Below are positions 52,879 to 60,721 of a DNA stretch of 64,000 bases, in pieces. Each line of letters opens with the position of its first letter. The first letter of the stretch is position 1. A program made the translations under genes and the position numbers. Origin of the DNA: Streptomyces sp. SDr-06. Lineage in GTDB: Bacteria; Actinomycetota; Actinomycetes; Streptomycetales; Streptomycetaceae. The notes below the pieces were generated by a model that saw only the letters and a program-made list of their open reading frames with translations, had not been told where the DNA came from and made no database searches. The stretch lies in the NCBI RefSeq assembly GCF_003324565.1, contig NZ_QOLA01000019.1:98807-162806 (forward strand), read 5' to 3'.

Positions 52879-53742
52879 TCACCCCACGGGTCCCAACCCG
52901 TAGGCGCCCCGCGCCGTCCCCCCGAACACCGCCCCCCACTCACCCGTACTCAACCCCCCGACAAGCTCCCGAGCCACCCCCACCACACCCCCGTACGACG
53001 TGGCCAGCCCACACACCGGCCAGTCCGAGCCCCACATCACCCGCCCCGCTCCGAACGCGTCGAGCACCACCTCCGCGTACGGCCGGAGGTCCGCCACGGT
53101 CCAGGTCGCCCAGTCCGCCTCCGTCACCATCCCCGACAGCTTGCACACGGTGTTCGCATGCGCCGCCAGGGCGCGCACGTCCGATGCCCAGGGTTCCAGG
53201 GCGCCCGAGGCGATGGGTGGCTTGCCCAAGTGGTCCAGTACGAAGGTGAGTTCGGGATGCCGGGCCGCCACGCCGGTGCACGCGGGCAACTGGTCCGCGC
53301 GGACCACCAGGTCGTACACGAGCCCGGCACCCGCGACCGCCTCCAGACCCCGCCGTACGTCGTCGCGCGCCAGCCAGCCCGGGTCCTGCTCGGACTGCAC
53401 CTGGTGCCGGATGCCCACCAGCCGCCCGCCCCCGGGCAGCCGGCGCAGCCGGGCCAGCTCGTCGGCGACGCCGGGCGCGGTGAGGTCGGTCCAGCCGACC
53501 ACCCCGGCCACGAGGTCGCTGCCGTCCGCGAGGGCCAGCAGCTCCGGGGTCTCCTCGGCCACGGTGACCGTCTGGACCACCACCGTCGCCGTGACCCCGA
53601 CGGCCTCGGCCTCGTCGCGCAGGTCGTCGACGGTGAAGTTCCGCCGCAGGGGGGCGAGTCGGGGCCCGGCGATCCAGTCCTGGTCGCGGACGCCGAGATC
53701 CCACACATGATGATGGGCGTCGACGAAGCCCGCCCCGCTCAC
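52879..53742 (-). CDS. amidohydrolase, L-fuconolactonase-like
   Basis: 287-residue TIM-barrel metal hydrolase of the amidohydrolase superfamily, with the metal motif VDAHHHVWDLG near the N-terminus and a late GSDWPVCGLATSYGG. This is the pattern of 2-pyrone-4,6-dicarboxylate lactonase and fuconolactonase relatives. GTG at 53742 overlaps the stop of the mutarotase gene by 4 bp. With the adjacent mutarotase and aldo/keto reductase genes, an L-fucono-1,5-lactonase role in non-phosphorylated L-fucose breakdown is likely. Confidence 0.86.
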   Translation of the reverse strand: MSGAGFVDAHHHVWDLGVRDQDWIAGPRLAPLRRNFTVDDLRDEAEAVGVTATVVVQTVTVAEETPELLALADGSDLVAGVVGWTDLTAPGVADELARLRRLPGGGRLVGIRHQVQSEQDPGWLARDDVRRGLEAVAGAGLVYDLVVRADQLPACTGVAARHPELTFVLDHLGKPPIASGALEPWASDVRALAAHANTVCKLSGMVTEADWATWTVADLRPYAEVVLDAFGAGRVMWGSDWPVCGLATSYGGVVGVARELVGGLSTGEWGAVFGGTARGAYGLGPVG

Positions 53743-54050
53743 AGCTCCCACACCACCGGAAGCCCCGCATCCGCCCCTTCGGCCCCGTAGTCGTGCGCGA
53801 CGTCGAGCAGTTCGCCCATCCGCTCCTGCCACGCGACATTGACCGGCAACGTCGCCAACTCGCTCAGCAGACGCGCGTAATCCGCGCATTCGATCACATG
53901 GAACAGCTCGGTGCCGCTGCGCCAGATCGTCCAGGACGTGGCACCGGCCGCGGAGATGGCGGCCGTGAGTTCCGGCGGCACCTCGCGGTGTGCGGACTCG
54001 TACTCCTCGATCCGGTCGGCCCGGACCCGGGTGTGCAGCGCGACCCTCAT
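53739..54050 (-). CDS. L-rhamnose/fucose mutarotase family protein
   Basis: 103-residue dimeric alpha/beta barrel-like protein of the L-rhamnose mutarotase group. The opening MRVALHTRVRADRIEEYESA and the motif TSWTIWRSGTELFHVIECAD are characteristic. It would interconvert alpha and beta anomers of a 6-deoxy sugar. It overlaps both neighbours by 4 bp, so the three genes form a tight operon. Confidence 0.9.
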   Translation of the reverse strand: MRVALHTRVRADRIEEYESAHREVPPELTAAISAAGATSWTIWRSGTELFHVIECADYARLLSELATLPVNVAWQERMGELLDVAHDYGAEGADAGLPVVWEL

Positions 54051-54991
54051 AGGCCCAGCTCCTCCCAGAGCGCGTCCGGTACGGGCGTCGTGAACATGGC
54101 GGCGGTGTCGGCGACTTCGGCAGCCGAGCGCGCTCCCACCAGTACGCTCGCCACCGCCGGATCACGCAGCGGGAAGGCGAGGGCCGCGGCCCGCAGGGGG
54201 ACGCCGTGGTCCGCGCAGACCGCCTTGATCCTCAGGGCGCGTTCGACGAGTTCCGGGGGAGCGGCGGCGTAGTCGTAGGTCGCCCCGGGGCGCGGATCGG
54301 CGAGCAGCCCGGAGTTGAAGACACCGCCGACCACCACGTGTCTGCCGCGGGCGGCGGCCTCAGGCAGAAGCTCGCGGGCGGCGCCCTGGTCGAGGAGCGA
54401 GTAGCGTCCGGCGCAGAGCACGGCGTCGACGTCCGTCTCGCGCAGGAACCGGACCAGCAGCCCGGTCCGGTTCATCCCGACGCCTATGGCCCCCACGACG
54501 CCCTGGGCGCGCAGCCGTTCCAGGGCCGGGTACGCCTCGCGGAGCGCCTGGTCGCCGTGGTCGTCGGGATCGTGCAGATAGGCGATGTCGATCCGGTCGA
54601 GCCCGAGCCGTTCCAGACTGGTCTCCAGGCTGCGGCGCACTCCGTCCGCGCTGAAGTCCCAGCGCCGCCGATGGGTGGCGGGCACCGCGAAGCCCGCCGC
54701 GAGATCGTCCCCGCCGCCCTCCCGGGGCTCCAGAATCCTGCCGACCTTCGTGGAGAGCGTGTACGCGTCGCGCGGGCGGCACCGCAGCGCCGCCCCCAAC
54801 CGGCGCTCGGAGAGGCCGAGTCCATAGTGCGGGGCGGTGTCGAAGTAGCGGATGCCCGCGTCCCAGGCGGCGTCGACCGCGCCCCGGGCCGTGTCGTCGG
54901 TCAGCGGCGAGAAGAGGTTGCCGAGGGCGGCGCCGCCCAAGGACAGGGGGGTCACCCGGCAGGACCCCGCACCCAACGAGGTAGCACGCAT
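54047..54991 (-). CDS. aldo/keto reductase (L-fucose dehydrogenase-like)
   Basis: 314-residue aldo/keto reductase. The opening CRVTPLSLGGAALGNLFSPL, the active-site tyrosine in RYFDTAPHYGLGLSERRLG and the Lys in LSTKVGRIL are typical of D-threo-aldose/L-fucose dehydrogenases. It probably oxidises L-fucose to L-fuconolactone, with the lactonase downstream opening the lactone. It is the first gene of a three-gene operon with 4-bp overlaps. Confidence 0.9.
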   Translation of the reverse strand: MRATSLGAGSCRVTPLSLGGAALGNLFSPLTDDTARGAVDAAWDAGIRYFDTAPHYGLGLSERRLGAALRCRPRDAYTLSTKVGRILEPREGGGDDLAAGFAVPATHRRRWDFSADGVRRSLETSLERLGLDRIDIAYLHDPDDHGDQALREAYPALERLRAQGVVGAIGVGMNRTGLLVRFLRETDVDAVLCAGRYSLLDQGAARELLPEAAARGRHVVVGGVFNSGLLADPRPGATYDYAAAPPELVERALRIKAVCADHGVPLRAAALAFPLRDPAVASVLVGARSAAEVADTAAMFTTPVPDALWEELGL

Positions 54992-55061
54992 GCCCGCATA
55001 TTTATCAGACCTCTGTGGGGTTCAGGCACCCCTGAAGCCCCAATTTCCGTACAGCTGGGCC

Positions 55062-56012
55062 CTATTGGTCCGATGTCTTGCCGTCCGGCCACCTCTCCAG
55101 CCGGAGTCGGCTCTCAAACCTCAGGGCCCGCCCGTCCACCGGATCGGTGAACTCCAGCACCTTGGCCAGCAGTTGCAGCGGCGCGGCGAAGTCGTCCGGC
55201 GCGGGCTCCGGCAGGACCACCGGGTAGACCGGGTCGTTGAGGATCGGCAGACCGAGCCCGTGCATGTGGACCCGGAGCTGGTGGGTGCGGCCGGTCGCGG
55301 GCAGCAGGCGGTAGCGGCCGAGCCCGCCGCGCCGCTCCACCAGCTCGACGCGGCTCTCGGCGTTGGGCTCGCCCGCCTCCTCGTGGGCGGCGATGACCCC
55401 GCGCTCTTTCACGATCCGGCTCCGCACGGTCACGGGCAGGGCCACACTTGGGTCGTACGCCGCCACCGCTTCGTACTCCTTGCGGACCCGGCGCCCGCCG
55501 AACAGGTTCTGGTACGCGCCCCGGTCCTCGGGGCGTACGACGAACAGGGCGAGGCCCGCCGTCAGCCGGTCGAGCCGATGGGCGGGCTGGAGCGCGGGCA
55601 GGCCAAGGTCGCGCCGCAGCCGGGCCACCGCCGTCTCGGTGATGTGCCGCCCCCGCGGCGTGGTGGCCAGGAAGTGCGGCTTGTCCGCGATCACGATCCG
55701 CTCGTCCCGGTGGACGACGCCCACCTCGAACGGCACCGGCACCTCCGGCGCGAAATCCCGGTGGAACCACACGTACATCCCGGGCCGGTACGCCTCCGCC
55801 CCGCTCAGCGGGCCGTCCGCCCCGACGAACCGCCCCTCGCCGAGCATCGCGGCGACCCGTCCGGCGCCGACCGCGCCCGCGAACCGGCCGACCAGATGCT
55901 CACCGACCGTCGCCCAGGCGCCCTCGGGGTCGGCGGGCAGGCGCACACGTACCGGATCGATGCCGTCGCGCTGCGCGAGCGGGGCGGCCGGGGTCCTTGA
56001 TCTGCGGGTCAC
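55062..56012 (-). CDS. RluA-family pseudouridine synthase
   Basis: 316-residue RNA pseudouridine synthase. The catalytic motif HRLDRLTAGLALFV (normally HRLDxxTSG) contains the key Asp. The N-terminal part resembles RluA proteins lacking a clear S4 domain. GTG at 56012 (VTRRSRTPAAPLAQ) is the preferred start; a longer frame opens at 56048. The target uridine in tRNA or rRNA is not known. It is divergent from the ketoacyl synthase gene. Confidence 0.9.
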   Translation of the reverse strand: MTRRSRTPAAPLAQRDGIDPVRVRLPADPEGAWATVGEHLVGRFAGAVGAGRVAAMLGEGRFVGADGPLSGAEAYRPGMYVWFHRDFAPEVPVPFEVGVVHRDERIVIADKPHFLATTPRGRHITETAVARLRRDLGLPALQPAHRLDRLTAGLALFVVRPEDRGAYQNLFGGRRVRKEYEAVAAYDPSVALPVTVRSRIVKERGVIAAHEEAGEPNAESRVELVERRGGLGRYRLLPATGRTHQLRVHMHGLGLPILNDPVYPVVLPEPAPDDFAAPLQLLAKVLEFTDPVDGRALRFESRLRLERWPDGKTSDQ

Positions 56013-56208
56013 GGGACCAGAGAACCTCACCGGACCCCGCAGAGGCAACAGAACCCCAGGTCAGGAAGGCGGGCCGACTCCTCGGCAGGTGGGGAGGCGC
56101 GGGCGGCGGCTCTCCCTGGCCTGCCTTCTTCCCGTCGGGGAGGCATGCTGCCAGAGGGGACTGTGCCCGGAACACCCTGATTCCGCCGTGAATGAGGTAA
56201 AGGGAACG

Positions 56209-57735
56209 ATGAGCGAAGAGTCGGTCATGGGCGGCAAGTGCTGGCTGCTCACCACGAGCGAGCTGGTGCCCGGCGACGTCATCGCGACCGACCCGGACGG
56301 CCCCTGGCTCGTCGTGGTGCGCACCGCGCCCGCGACCGAGACGAGGACCAGGCTGTATCTGCGCCCCCTCACAGGCGGCCCGGACCTGGAGCGCGTGCTC
56401 CCGCGCTACGAGCGCCAGGTCGTCCGCACCACGCGGGTGGACCCCGCCGACCTGCCGGACCCCGAGCAGTGGACGGCGCCCCGGCGCCGCCGGGTCGTGG
56501 TGACCGGCCTGGGCGCCGTCAGCCCGCTCGGCGGCGACGTGCCGGGGCTGTGGCAGGGACTGCTCGAAGGGCGCTGCGGCGTCACGGCCGTCACGGGTCC
56601 GGGCTTCGACGGCCTGCCCGTACGGCTCGCGGCCCGGGCCGCCGTGGACCCCGCCGACCTGCTGCCGAGGCCGGTCTCACGGCGGATGAACCGTTCCGCC
56701 CAGTTCGCGCTGCTCGCCGCCCGCGAGGCCTGGAGCGACGCCGGGCTCGACCCCGCCGGCACCGTGGCCGCCGGCCTGCGCCCGGAGCGCGCCGGAGTGT
56801 CGATGGGCACGATCATCGGCGGGGCGCCCGTGATGGTCGAGAGCCGGCTCATCCTCGACGAGCGCGGCCCGAGGGCGGTCTCCCCGTACACCACACCCAT
56901 GATCGTGCCCTCCGCCTCGGCCGCCCAGATCTCCAAGGACCTCGACATCCGGGGCGAGGCCAGGACCTTCGTGTCCGCGTGCGCGTCCGGTACGGAGGCG
57001 ATCGGGCAGGCGATCGACGCCATCCGCGCCGGACGGGTCGACCTCGTGGCCGCGGGCGGCACCGAGGCCGTGATCACCCCGGAGATCCTCGCCGCGTTCG
57101 CCGCGATGCGGGCGGTCTCGACGCGCAACGACCAACCGGGCCGGGCGTCGAGGCCGTTCGACGAGGCCCGCGACGGATTCGTCCTGGGCGAGGGCGCGGG
57201 CGTCCTGATCCTGGAGGACGAGGAGCACGCCCGGGCCCGCGGTGCCCGCGTCTACTGCGAGGCGGCCGGCTGGGGCCTGTCGGCGGACGCCTTCCACATG
57301 GCGGCTCCCGAGCCGCACGGCCGCGGCGTCGAGGCCGCGCTGCGCTCCGCCCTCGCCGACGCCGGGGCCACCCCCGAGGACGTCGCGCACATCAACGCGC
57401 ACGCCACGGCGACCGTCGACGGCGACCGCACCGAGGCCCGCGCGCTGTGCCGGCTGTTCGGCAGCCAGACCCGCGACATCCCGGTCACCGCCAACAAGGG
57501 TGCCCTGGGCCATCTCCAGGGCGGCGCGGGCGCGGTGGAGGCCATCGTCGCGGTCCTCACGCTGCGGGACGGCCTGATCCCCCCGACCGTCGGCTGCGAC
57601 CACCCCGAGGAGGGCCTGGGCCTGGACATAGTCCGCGGCACCGCGCGCCCCCTGCCGCCGTGCGGCGACGTGGTCCTGAGCAATTCGTTCGGCTTCGGCG
57701 GCCACAACGCGGTCCTGGCCCTCCGCCGCGCCTGA
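56209..57735 (+). CDS. beta-ketoacyl-ACP synthase (KAS II-like) with an N-terminal extra domain
   Basis: 508-residue protein. The first about 90 residues form a small extra domain (LLTTSELVPGDVIATDPDGP, RTRLYLRPLTGGPDLERVL) absent from normal KAS proteins. From RVVVTGLGAVSPLG the thiolase fold begins: the catalytic Cys is in SACASGTEAIGQ, the His residues in AHATATVDGDRTEA and NKGALGHLQGGAG, and the Lys just before. All key residues are intact. ATG at 56209 has AGGGA upstream and the whole frame has G/C bias, so fusion is better supported than two genes. No ACP or CLF gene is nearby. Its own role, perhaps in a dedicated acyl pathway, is unknown. Confidence 0.9.
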   Translation: MSEESVMGGKCWLLTTSELVPGDVIATDPDGPWLVVVRTAPATETRTRLYLRPLTGGPDLERVLPRYERQVVRTTRVDPADLPDPEQWTAPRRRRVVVTGLGAVSPLGGDVPGLWQGLLEGRCGVTAVTGPGFDGLPVRLAARAAVDPADLLPRPVSRRMNRSAQFALLAAREAWSDAGLDPAGTVAAGLRPERAGVSMGTIIGGAPVMVESRLILDERGPRAVSPYTTPMIVPSASAAQISKDLDIRGEARTFVSACASGTEAIGQAIDAIRAGRVDLVAAGGTEAVITPEILAAFAAMRAVSTRNDQPGRASRPFDEARDGFVLGEGAGVLILEDEEHARARGARVYCEAAGWGLSADAFHMAAPEPHGRGVEAALRSALADAGATPEDVAHINAHATATVDGDRTEARALCRLFGSQTRDIPVTANKGALGHLQGGAGAVEAIVAVLTLRDGLIPPTVGCDHPEEGLGLDIVRGTARPLPPCGDVVLSNSFGFGGHNAVLALRRA

Positions 57736-57762
57736 CCCCCAGGCGACAGGGCCCCGGAACGC

Positions 57763-57792
57763 GAAAGAACCCCACCGAAGTGGGGTTCTTTC
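57763..57792. terminator. terminator hairpin before attL
   Basis: GAAAGAACCCCA, a CCGAAG loop, then TGGGGTTCTTTC, a perfect 12-bp stem. It lies between the KAS stop and the tRNA-Leu fragment. It may serve the KAS gene and, on the minus strand, the ancestral tRNA-Leu before element insertion. Confidence 0.85.
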
Positions 57793-57794
57793 CT

Positions 57795-57820
57795 GCTGGT
57801 GTCCGAGGGGGGACTTGAAC
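57795..57820 (-). repeat. attL: 26-bp tRNA-Leu 3'-end duplicate
   Basis: GCTGGTGTCCGAGGGGGGAC followed by TTGAAC is identical to the 3' end of the complete tRNA-Leu gene at 61751-61776. Beyond it the match ends, so it is the left half-site created by integration. Confidence 0.9.
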
Positions 57821-57896
57821 TCTCCACTCGGGCACCAGCTCACTCATGTGTTGACCTGCGGAAACGCACCCTAGAGCGCCCTGTACTGACTCCGGC

Positions 57897-57968
57897 GTTG
57901 GTCATTCTCACCTGCTGTTTCTGCCTGTTTCGGACCGCTGTTGGTCATGCGTTGGCCACGTGACCAAC
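57897..57968. repeat. GTTGGTCA repeats, left end of the element
   Basis: Three copies of GTTGG(T/C)CA in 72 bp near attL, one part of an 18-bp near-palindrome (GTTGGCCACGTGACCAAC). The same octamer occurs twice near the right end (61684-61705). They resemble recombinase arm-type binding sites. Confidence 0.55.
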
Positions 57969-58117
57969 TGTCCCCGTCGCCCCTCTGGCAGACGAGTGAG
58001 GGGACTTCTTTATGCCAAGACGTGCATAGTCGCGTTCTTGCATAGACGCTCCGCCCGCCCCGCTCGTACCGTCGAACCGAGCGGCCCGCACGGGGCCGGG
58101 ACGAGGGGGTTCACACC

Positions 58118-58264
58118 ATGGCTCGTGAGGAACTGACCCGACTGACAGGCAACGGAAACGGCAAGTGCGGGCAGGGTGACTGCCCAAACGTTTACCGCAC
58201 CGAACGAGGCACGTTCGTAGTTCAGGGCGACCTCTCGGCGGCATTCACCCCGCCCACGGGTTAA
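58118..58264 (+). CDS. small Cys-motif protein (48 aa)
   Basis: 48 residues, ending in TAA. The centre has a CGQGDC motif (C17 and C22) followed by PNVYRTERGTFVVQGD. Such proteins occur in streptomycetes just upstream of DUF6879 and XRE/DUF5753 genes, where they may be a conserved partner. ATG at 58118 follows GAGGGGG. It is shorter than the usual ORF cut-off but has a well-placed ribosome binding site. Function unknown. Confidence 0.65.
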   Translation: MAREELTRLTGNGNGKCGQGDCPNVYRTERGTFVVQGDLSAAFTPPTG

Positions 58265-58307
58265 GGGCTGGTGGAGATCCCTGAGGAGACGCTGAGGGAG
58301 GCCGTTC

Positions 58308-58807
58308 GTGCTCTTGGATGGTGAGGAGTGGGCGGCCAGGTTCCGCGACTTCCGACAGGAAGCTTGGCGGCTTGAGACCCTGCCCCAGTACCTCGTACCG
58401 CAGGAAGCGGAAGATTCGCAGCGTTCAAGGCAGGGGCCCGGTTCCCTGGTCCGTACGAGGATTCGTGGATCGAGATGGTGCGCACTCGCAAGGTAGGACG
58501 TGTGCACGTCGTCCGACAGCCGCTCAGCGACTATCTGCGGTTCGAATTTGATCGGTACTACCAACACCAAGCACCCGCCGGAGAAGACATCCGCATCCTC
58601 GACGTGACGGACCGCCCTAATCCCCTGCCGGACCACGTGGGCGACTTCTGGATGTTCGACCGCACCACGATCGTGCTCATGCACTATCAGCCGGACGGTA
58701 AGCAGATCAGCCGCGAACTGTACGAGGGCGACCCTGCCCCGTTCATTGAGTACCAGAAGACAGCCCTAGAGGCTTCTCTGCCGTTCCTGGAGTACATCGC
58801 CGGGTGA
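58308..58807 (+). pseudogene. DUF6879 family protein gene, frameshifted
   Basis: The 5' part (GTG at 58308) reads LLDGEEWAARFRDFRQEAWR, then LETLPQYLVPQEAE in frame 0. The rest of the family sequence (RFAAFKAG near 58412, then GPYEDSWIEMVRTRKVGRVH onward) continues in the -1 frame to the stop at 58807 (IEYQKTALEASLPFLEYIAG). The break is near 58409-58415, consistent with loss of one base. I see no slippery heptamer. Without a shift the product would end at 58496, so it is a probable pseudogene, or possibly a sequencing error. The C-terminal part overlaps the XRE gene start by 4 bp. Confidence 0.75.
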
Positions 58808-59646
58808 GTGTCGAGCCTGAAGAGCTGGGCCAGTCCAGCGAGGAACTGGCGGCCCTTCTGAAAGCGGTACGCAAGCGGTCCGGGCTTTCCGGAGTCCGGG
58901 TCGCTGCCCGCTGCAACATGTCTCAGTCGAAGGTCAGCCGACTTGAGAGCGGACGTGTTCGCGCTTCCATCGTGGACGTAGAACAGATCTTCCGAGCCTG
59001 TGAAGCACCTTCGGAGTTGCTTGCCCAAGCCATGGCATTGGCCCGGCTCGCAGCGACCGAGTGGCAGGGCGCGCGCGGGCTACGCCGGAAAGGCCTGGAC
59101 AAGAAACAGCTTGAGCTAGCCGGACTGGAGAAGACCTCCACAGAGTTCCGGTTTTTCCTGCTCTCGATGATTACGGGGCTTCTCTCCACCCCTGAGTACA
59201 TCCGTGCCAGCCTGGCGCACATCCCTGGTGATCATTCCCGGACCGTGGCCAAAAAGCTGGACAGGCAACAGGTCCTGTACGACCGCTCCAAGCGGTTCAC
59301 GTTCCTTCTGACCGAGCAGGCCATTCGCTGGCCTCTCGTTCGGTCCGACGCGCTAGCCGTACAGATCGACCACCTTGCCTCGCTGACCCATTTGCCGAAC
59401 GTCAGATTGGGCGTGATCCCGCTGGATAGCCAGGTGGGCCCCGCGCCACTCAACACGTTCACGGTCTACGACGAGCGTATAGCGACAGTGGAGATCTCCA
59501 CAGGAGTCATGGTGTTCAGAGACCCCAGGGACGTTGCATCCCATCTCCAAGAGTTCGCAACCTACGAGGCGCGAGCCCAATTCGGGCAGTCTGCCCGGGG
59601 ATTGCTGCAAGACCTCGCGGACCGGCTTAGAACCTCATCGGAATGA
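58804..59646 (+). CDS. XRE family regulator with DUF5753 (Scr1-like)
   Basis: 280-residue protein. The N-terminal helix-turn-helix lies at about residues 13-70 (LKAVRKRSGLSGVRVAARCN, MSQSKVSRLESGRVRASIVD). The rest matches DUF5753 (LLSMITGLLSTPEYIRASLA, TFLLTEQAIRWPLVRSDALA). Such regulators, with partner small proteins and DUF6879/DUF397-type genes, are abundant in streptomycetes and some influence development, as WhiJ and relatives do. GTG at 58804 overlaps the DUF6879 stop by 4 bp. It has a lower G/C third-position bias than the surrounding genes. Confidence 0.9.
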   Translation: MSVEPEELGQSSEELAALLKAVRKRSGLSGVRVAARCNMSQSKVSRLESGRVRASIVDVEQIFRACEAPSELLAQAMALARLAATEWQGARGLRRKGLDKKQLELAGLEKTSTEFRFFLLSMITGLLSTPEYIRASLAHIPGDHSRTVAKKLDRQQVLYDRSKRFTFLLTEQAIRWPLVRSDALAVQIDHLASLTHLPNVRLGVIPLDSQVGPAPLNTFTVYDERIATVEISTGVMVFRDPRDVASHLQEFATYEARAQFGQSARGLLQDLADRLRTSSE

Positions 59647-59736
59647 TCTTTAGTCCAACACAGGCATAAAACTACGGGGGTTGCCGCTACGCAGAAGACA
59701 CTTGTCGGGCGCCGAAGACGCCGACGAGAGGAAGCC

Positions 59737-59952
59737 ATGACTAGTCCGCTCAAGTACCCGCAACCGCCAGTGGAGTTGGCGGGAGCGGTAGAGGCGTACC
59801 TGTACGACTGCACTCCGGTACCGGGTTGCGGAGTCTGTGCGGCACTCGTGAGGGAGTTGGAAGAGGCCAAGACGACCAAGCGGTGGAGTGAAGCCTACGA
59901 CGCTGCGGCGGAGGTGCGAAACCACCCGCACGCCGAGCGGAGGCAGCGGTGA
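59737..59952 (+). CDS. small hypothetical protein with CGVC motif (71 aa)
   Basis: 71 residues, unidentified. It contains YDCTPVPGCGVCAALVRELE, with three Cys residues, and ends in a basic tail. Such proteins occur in streptomycete mobile elements. The stop codon overlaps the next start (GTGA). It is first in a chain of four overlapping short genes. Confidence 0.6.
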   Translation: MTSPLKYPQPPVELAGAVEAYLYDCTPVPGCGVCAALVRELEEAKTTKRWSEAYDAAAEVRNHPHAERRQR

Positions 59953-60185
59953 TGGACATGCAGGAATGGCGCGCGGCGTGGGATCGCGCTCAGGACGCCA
60001 CAGACGCTCTCAGAACCGCTCTGTCTGACATGGGGGCAGGACAGACGCAGGTGTCCCACTTGCGGCCCGCGGTTTCCCGCAAGGGAACGGCGTGGGTCGA
60101 TGTGGGTCAGTTGCCTGCGTCCGTGGCGGAAAGACTCGCCGAAGTCATCCGGGTCGGCAGCCTCGACACCATCGACCGCTCATGA
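59949..60185 (+). CDS. small hypothetical protein (78 aa)
   Basis: 78 residues, unidentified: an amphipathic helix at the start (QEWRAAWDRAQDATDALRTA), then LRPAVSRKGTAWVDVGQLPA. GTG at 59949 overlaps the previous stop by 4 bp; the ATG at 59952 is an alternative. Its end overlaps the next gene by 4 bp (ATGA). Confidence 0.6.
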   Translation: MMDMQEWRAAWDRAQDATDALRTALSDMGAGQTQVSHLRPAVSRKGTAWVDVGQLPASVAERLAEVIRVGSLDTIDRS

Positions 60186-60397
60186 GCCAGGACGCGACGT
60201 ACACAGCCCAGGAGCTGAGTCCGGACGAAGCACTCGCCTCGTTGTACCGGTTGGCCATGAGCGTGGCTGCGGAGAACGGGGCGATCATCACAACCGGCGC
60301 CCGTGGGCTTGGCCCCTACGCCTTTATGGCCGAGGTCCGGCGCCGGGGAATTGTCATCCGTTTCCTCGACGCCGCGACCAGTGACCGAGTGGATTGA
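60182..60397 (+). CDS. small hypothetical protein (71 aa)
   Basis: 71 residues, unidentified. The opening SQDATYTAQELSPDEALASL leads into a helical middle and a TGARGLGPYAFMAEVRRRGI segment. Starts at ATG 60182, overlapping the previous stop, and overlaps the next gene by 17 bp. Confidence 0.55.
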   Translation: MSQDATYTAQELSPDEALASLYRLAMSVAAENGAIITTGARGLGPYAFMAEVRRRGIVIRFLDAATSDRVD

Positions 60398-60572
60398 TCC
60401 GCGCTACGCGGACATCGTGGAGTTGTTCGATAAGGCGTACATCGGGGGCTCCCTGCACTGCCCGAAGTGCTATGGCGTCCGCAACTGCGTGATCATCGAC
60501 ATGGAGAACGGTGGCGCGGGGGACTACTGGACGTGCCCATGCATCCCTGACGCCTTCTGGGGCGTCCACTGA
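60381..60572 (+). CDS. small Cys-rich hypothetical protein (63 aa)
   Basis: 63 residues. It has a CPKC pair and a later CPC group (LHCPKCYGVRNC, YWTCPCIPDAFWGVH), suggesting a small zinc-binding fold. GTG at 60381 (VTEWIDPRYADIVELF). It is the last of the chain. No name can be given. Confidence 0.55.
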   Translation: MTEWIDPRYADIVELFDKAYIGGSLHCPKCYGVRNCVIIDMENGGAGDYWTCPCIPDAFWGVH

Positions 60573-60671
60573 TACTCCCGCTCCTTCCATGATCGCGGCG
60601 GCGCGATGTGGCAGGAGCGGGCCTTCTTCAGGATCCCTTGGGGCGGGACGTCCGCACACTGACCAACAAAG

Positions 60672-60702
60672 GAACACCCCCACCGGATCGGCGGGGGTGT
60701 TC
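60672..60702. terminator. hairpin after the small-gene chain
   Basis: GAACACCCCC and GGGGGTGTTC form a perfect 10-bp stem around an 11-nt loop, followed by TTTGG. It ends the plus-strand genes and lies close to the stop of the minus-strand pseudogene. Confidence 0.75.
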
Positions 60703-60721
60703 TTTGGTTTGTTCGAGCGGT

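Larger units (their letters stand above)
57793..58117. other. left end of the element, gene-free
   Basis: Beyond attL this has GTTGGTCATT (57897-57906), GTTGGTCATG (57940-57949) and GTTGGCCACGTGACCAAC (57951-57968), the last a near-perfect palindrome, then a leader for the first small gene. I see no gene. Confidence 0.55.

Noticed and set aside
57795..57840. A second tRNA-Leu gene at the left end
   Set aside because: Only the 3' 26 bases match; the anticodon and acceptor 5' strand are missing, so it is an att fragment.
58380..58440. Programmed -1 frameshift in the DUF6879 gene
   Set aside because: The shift is of the right sign, but there is no slippery heptamer or obvious downstream structure at the break, so mutation or sequencing error is simpler.
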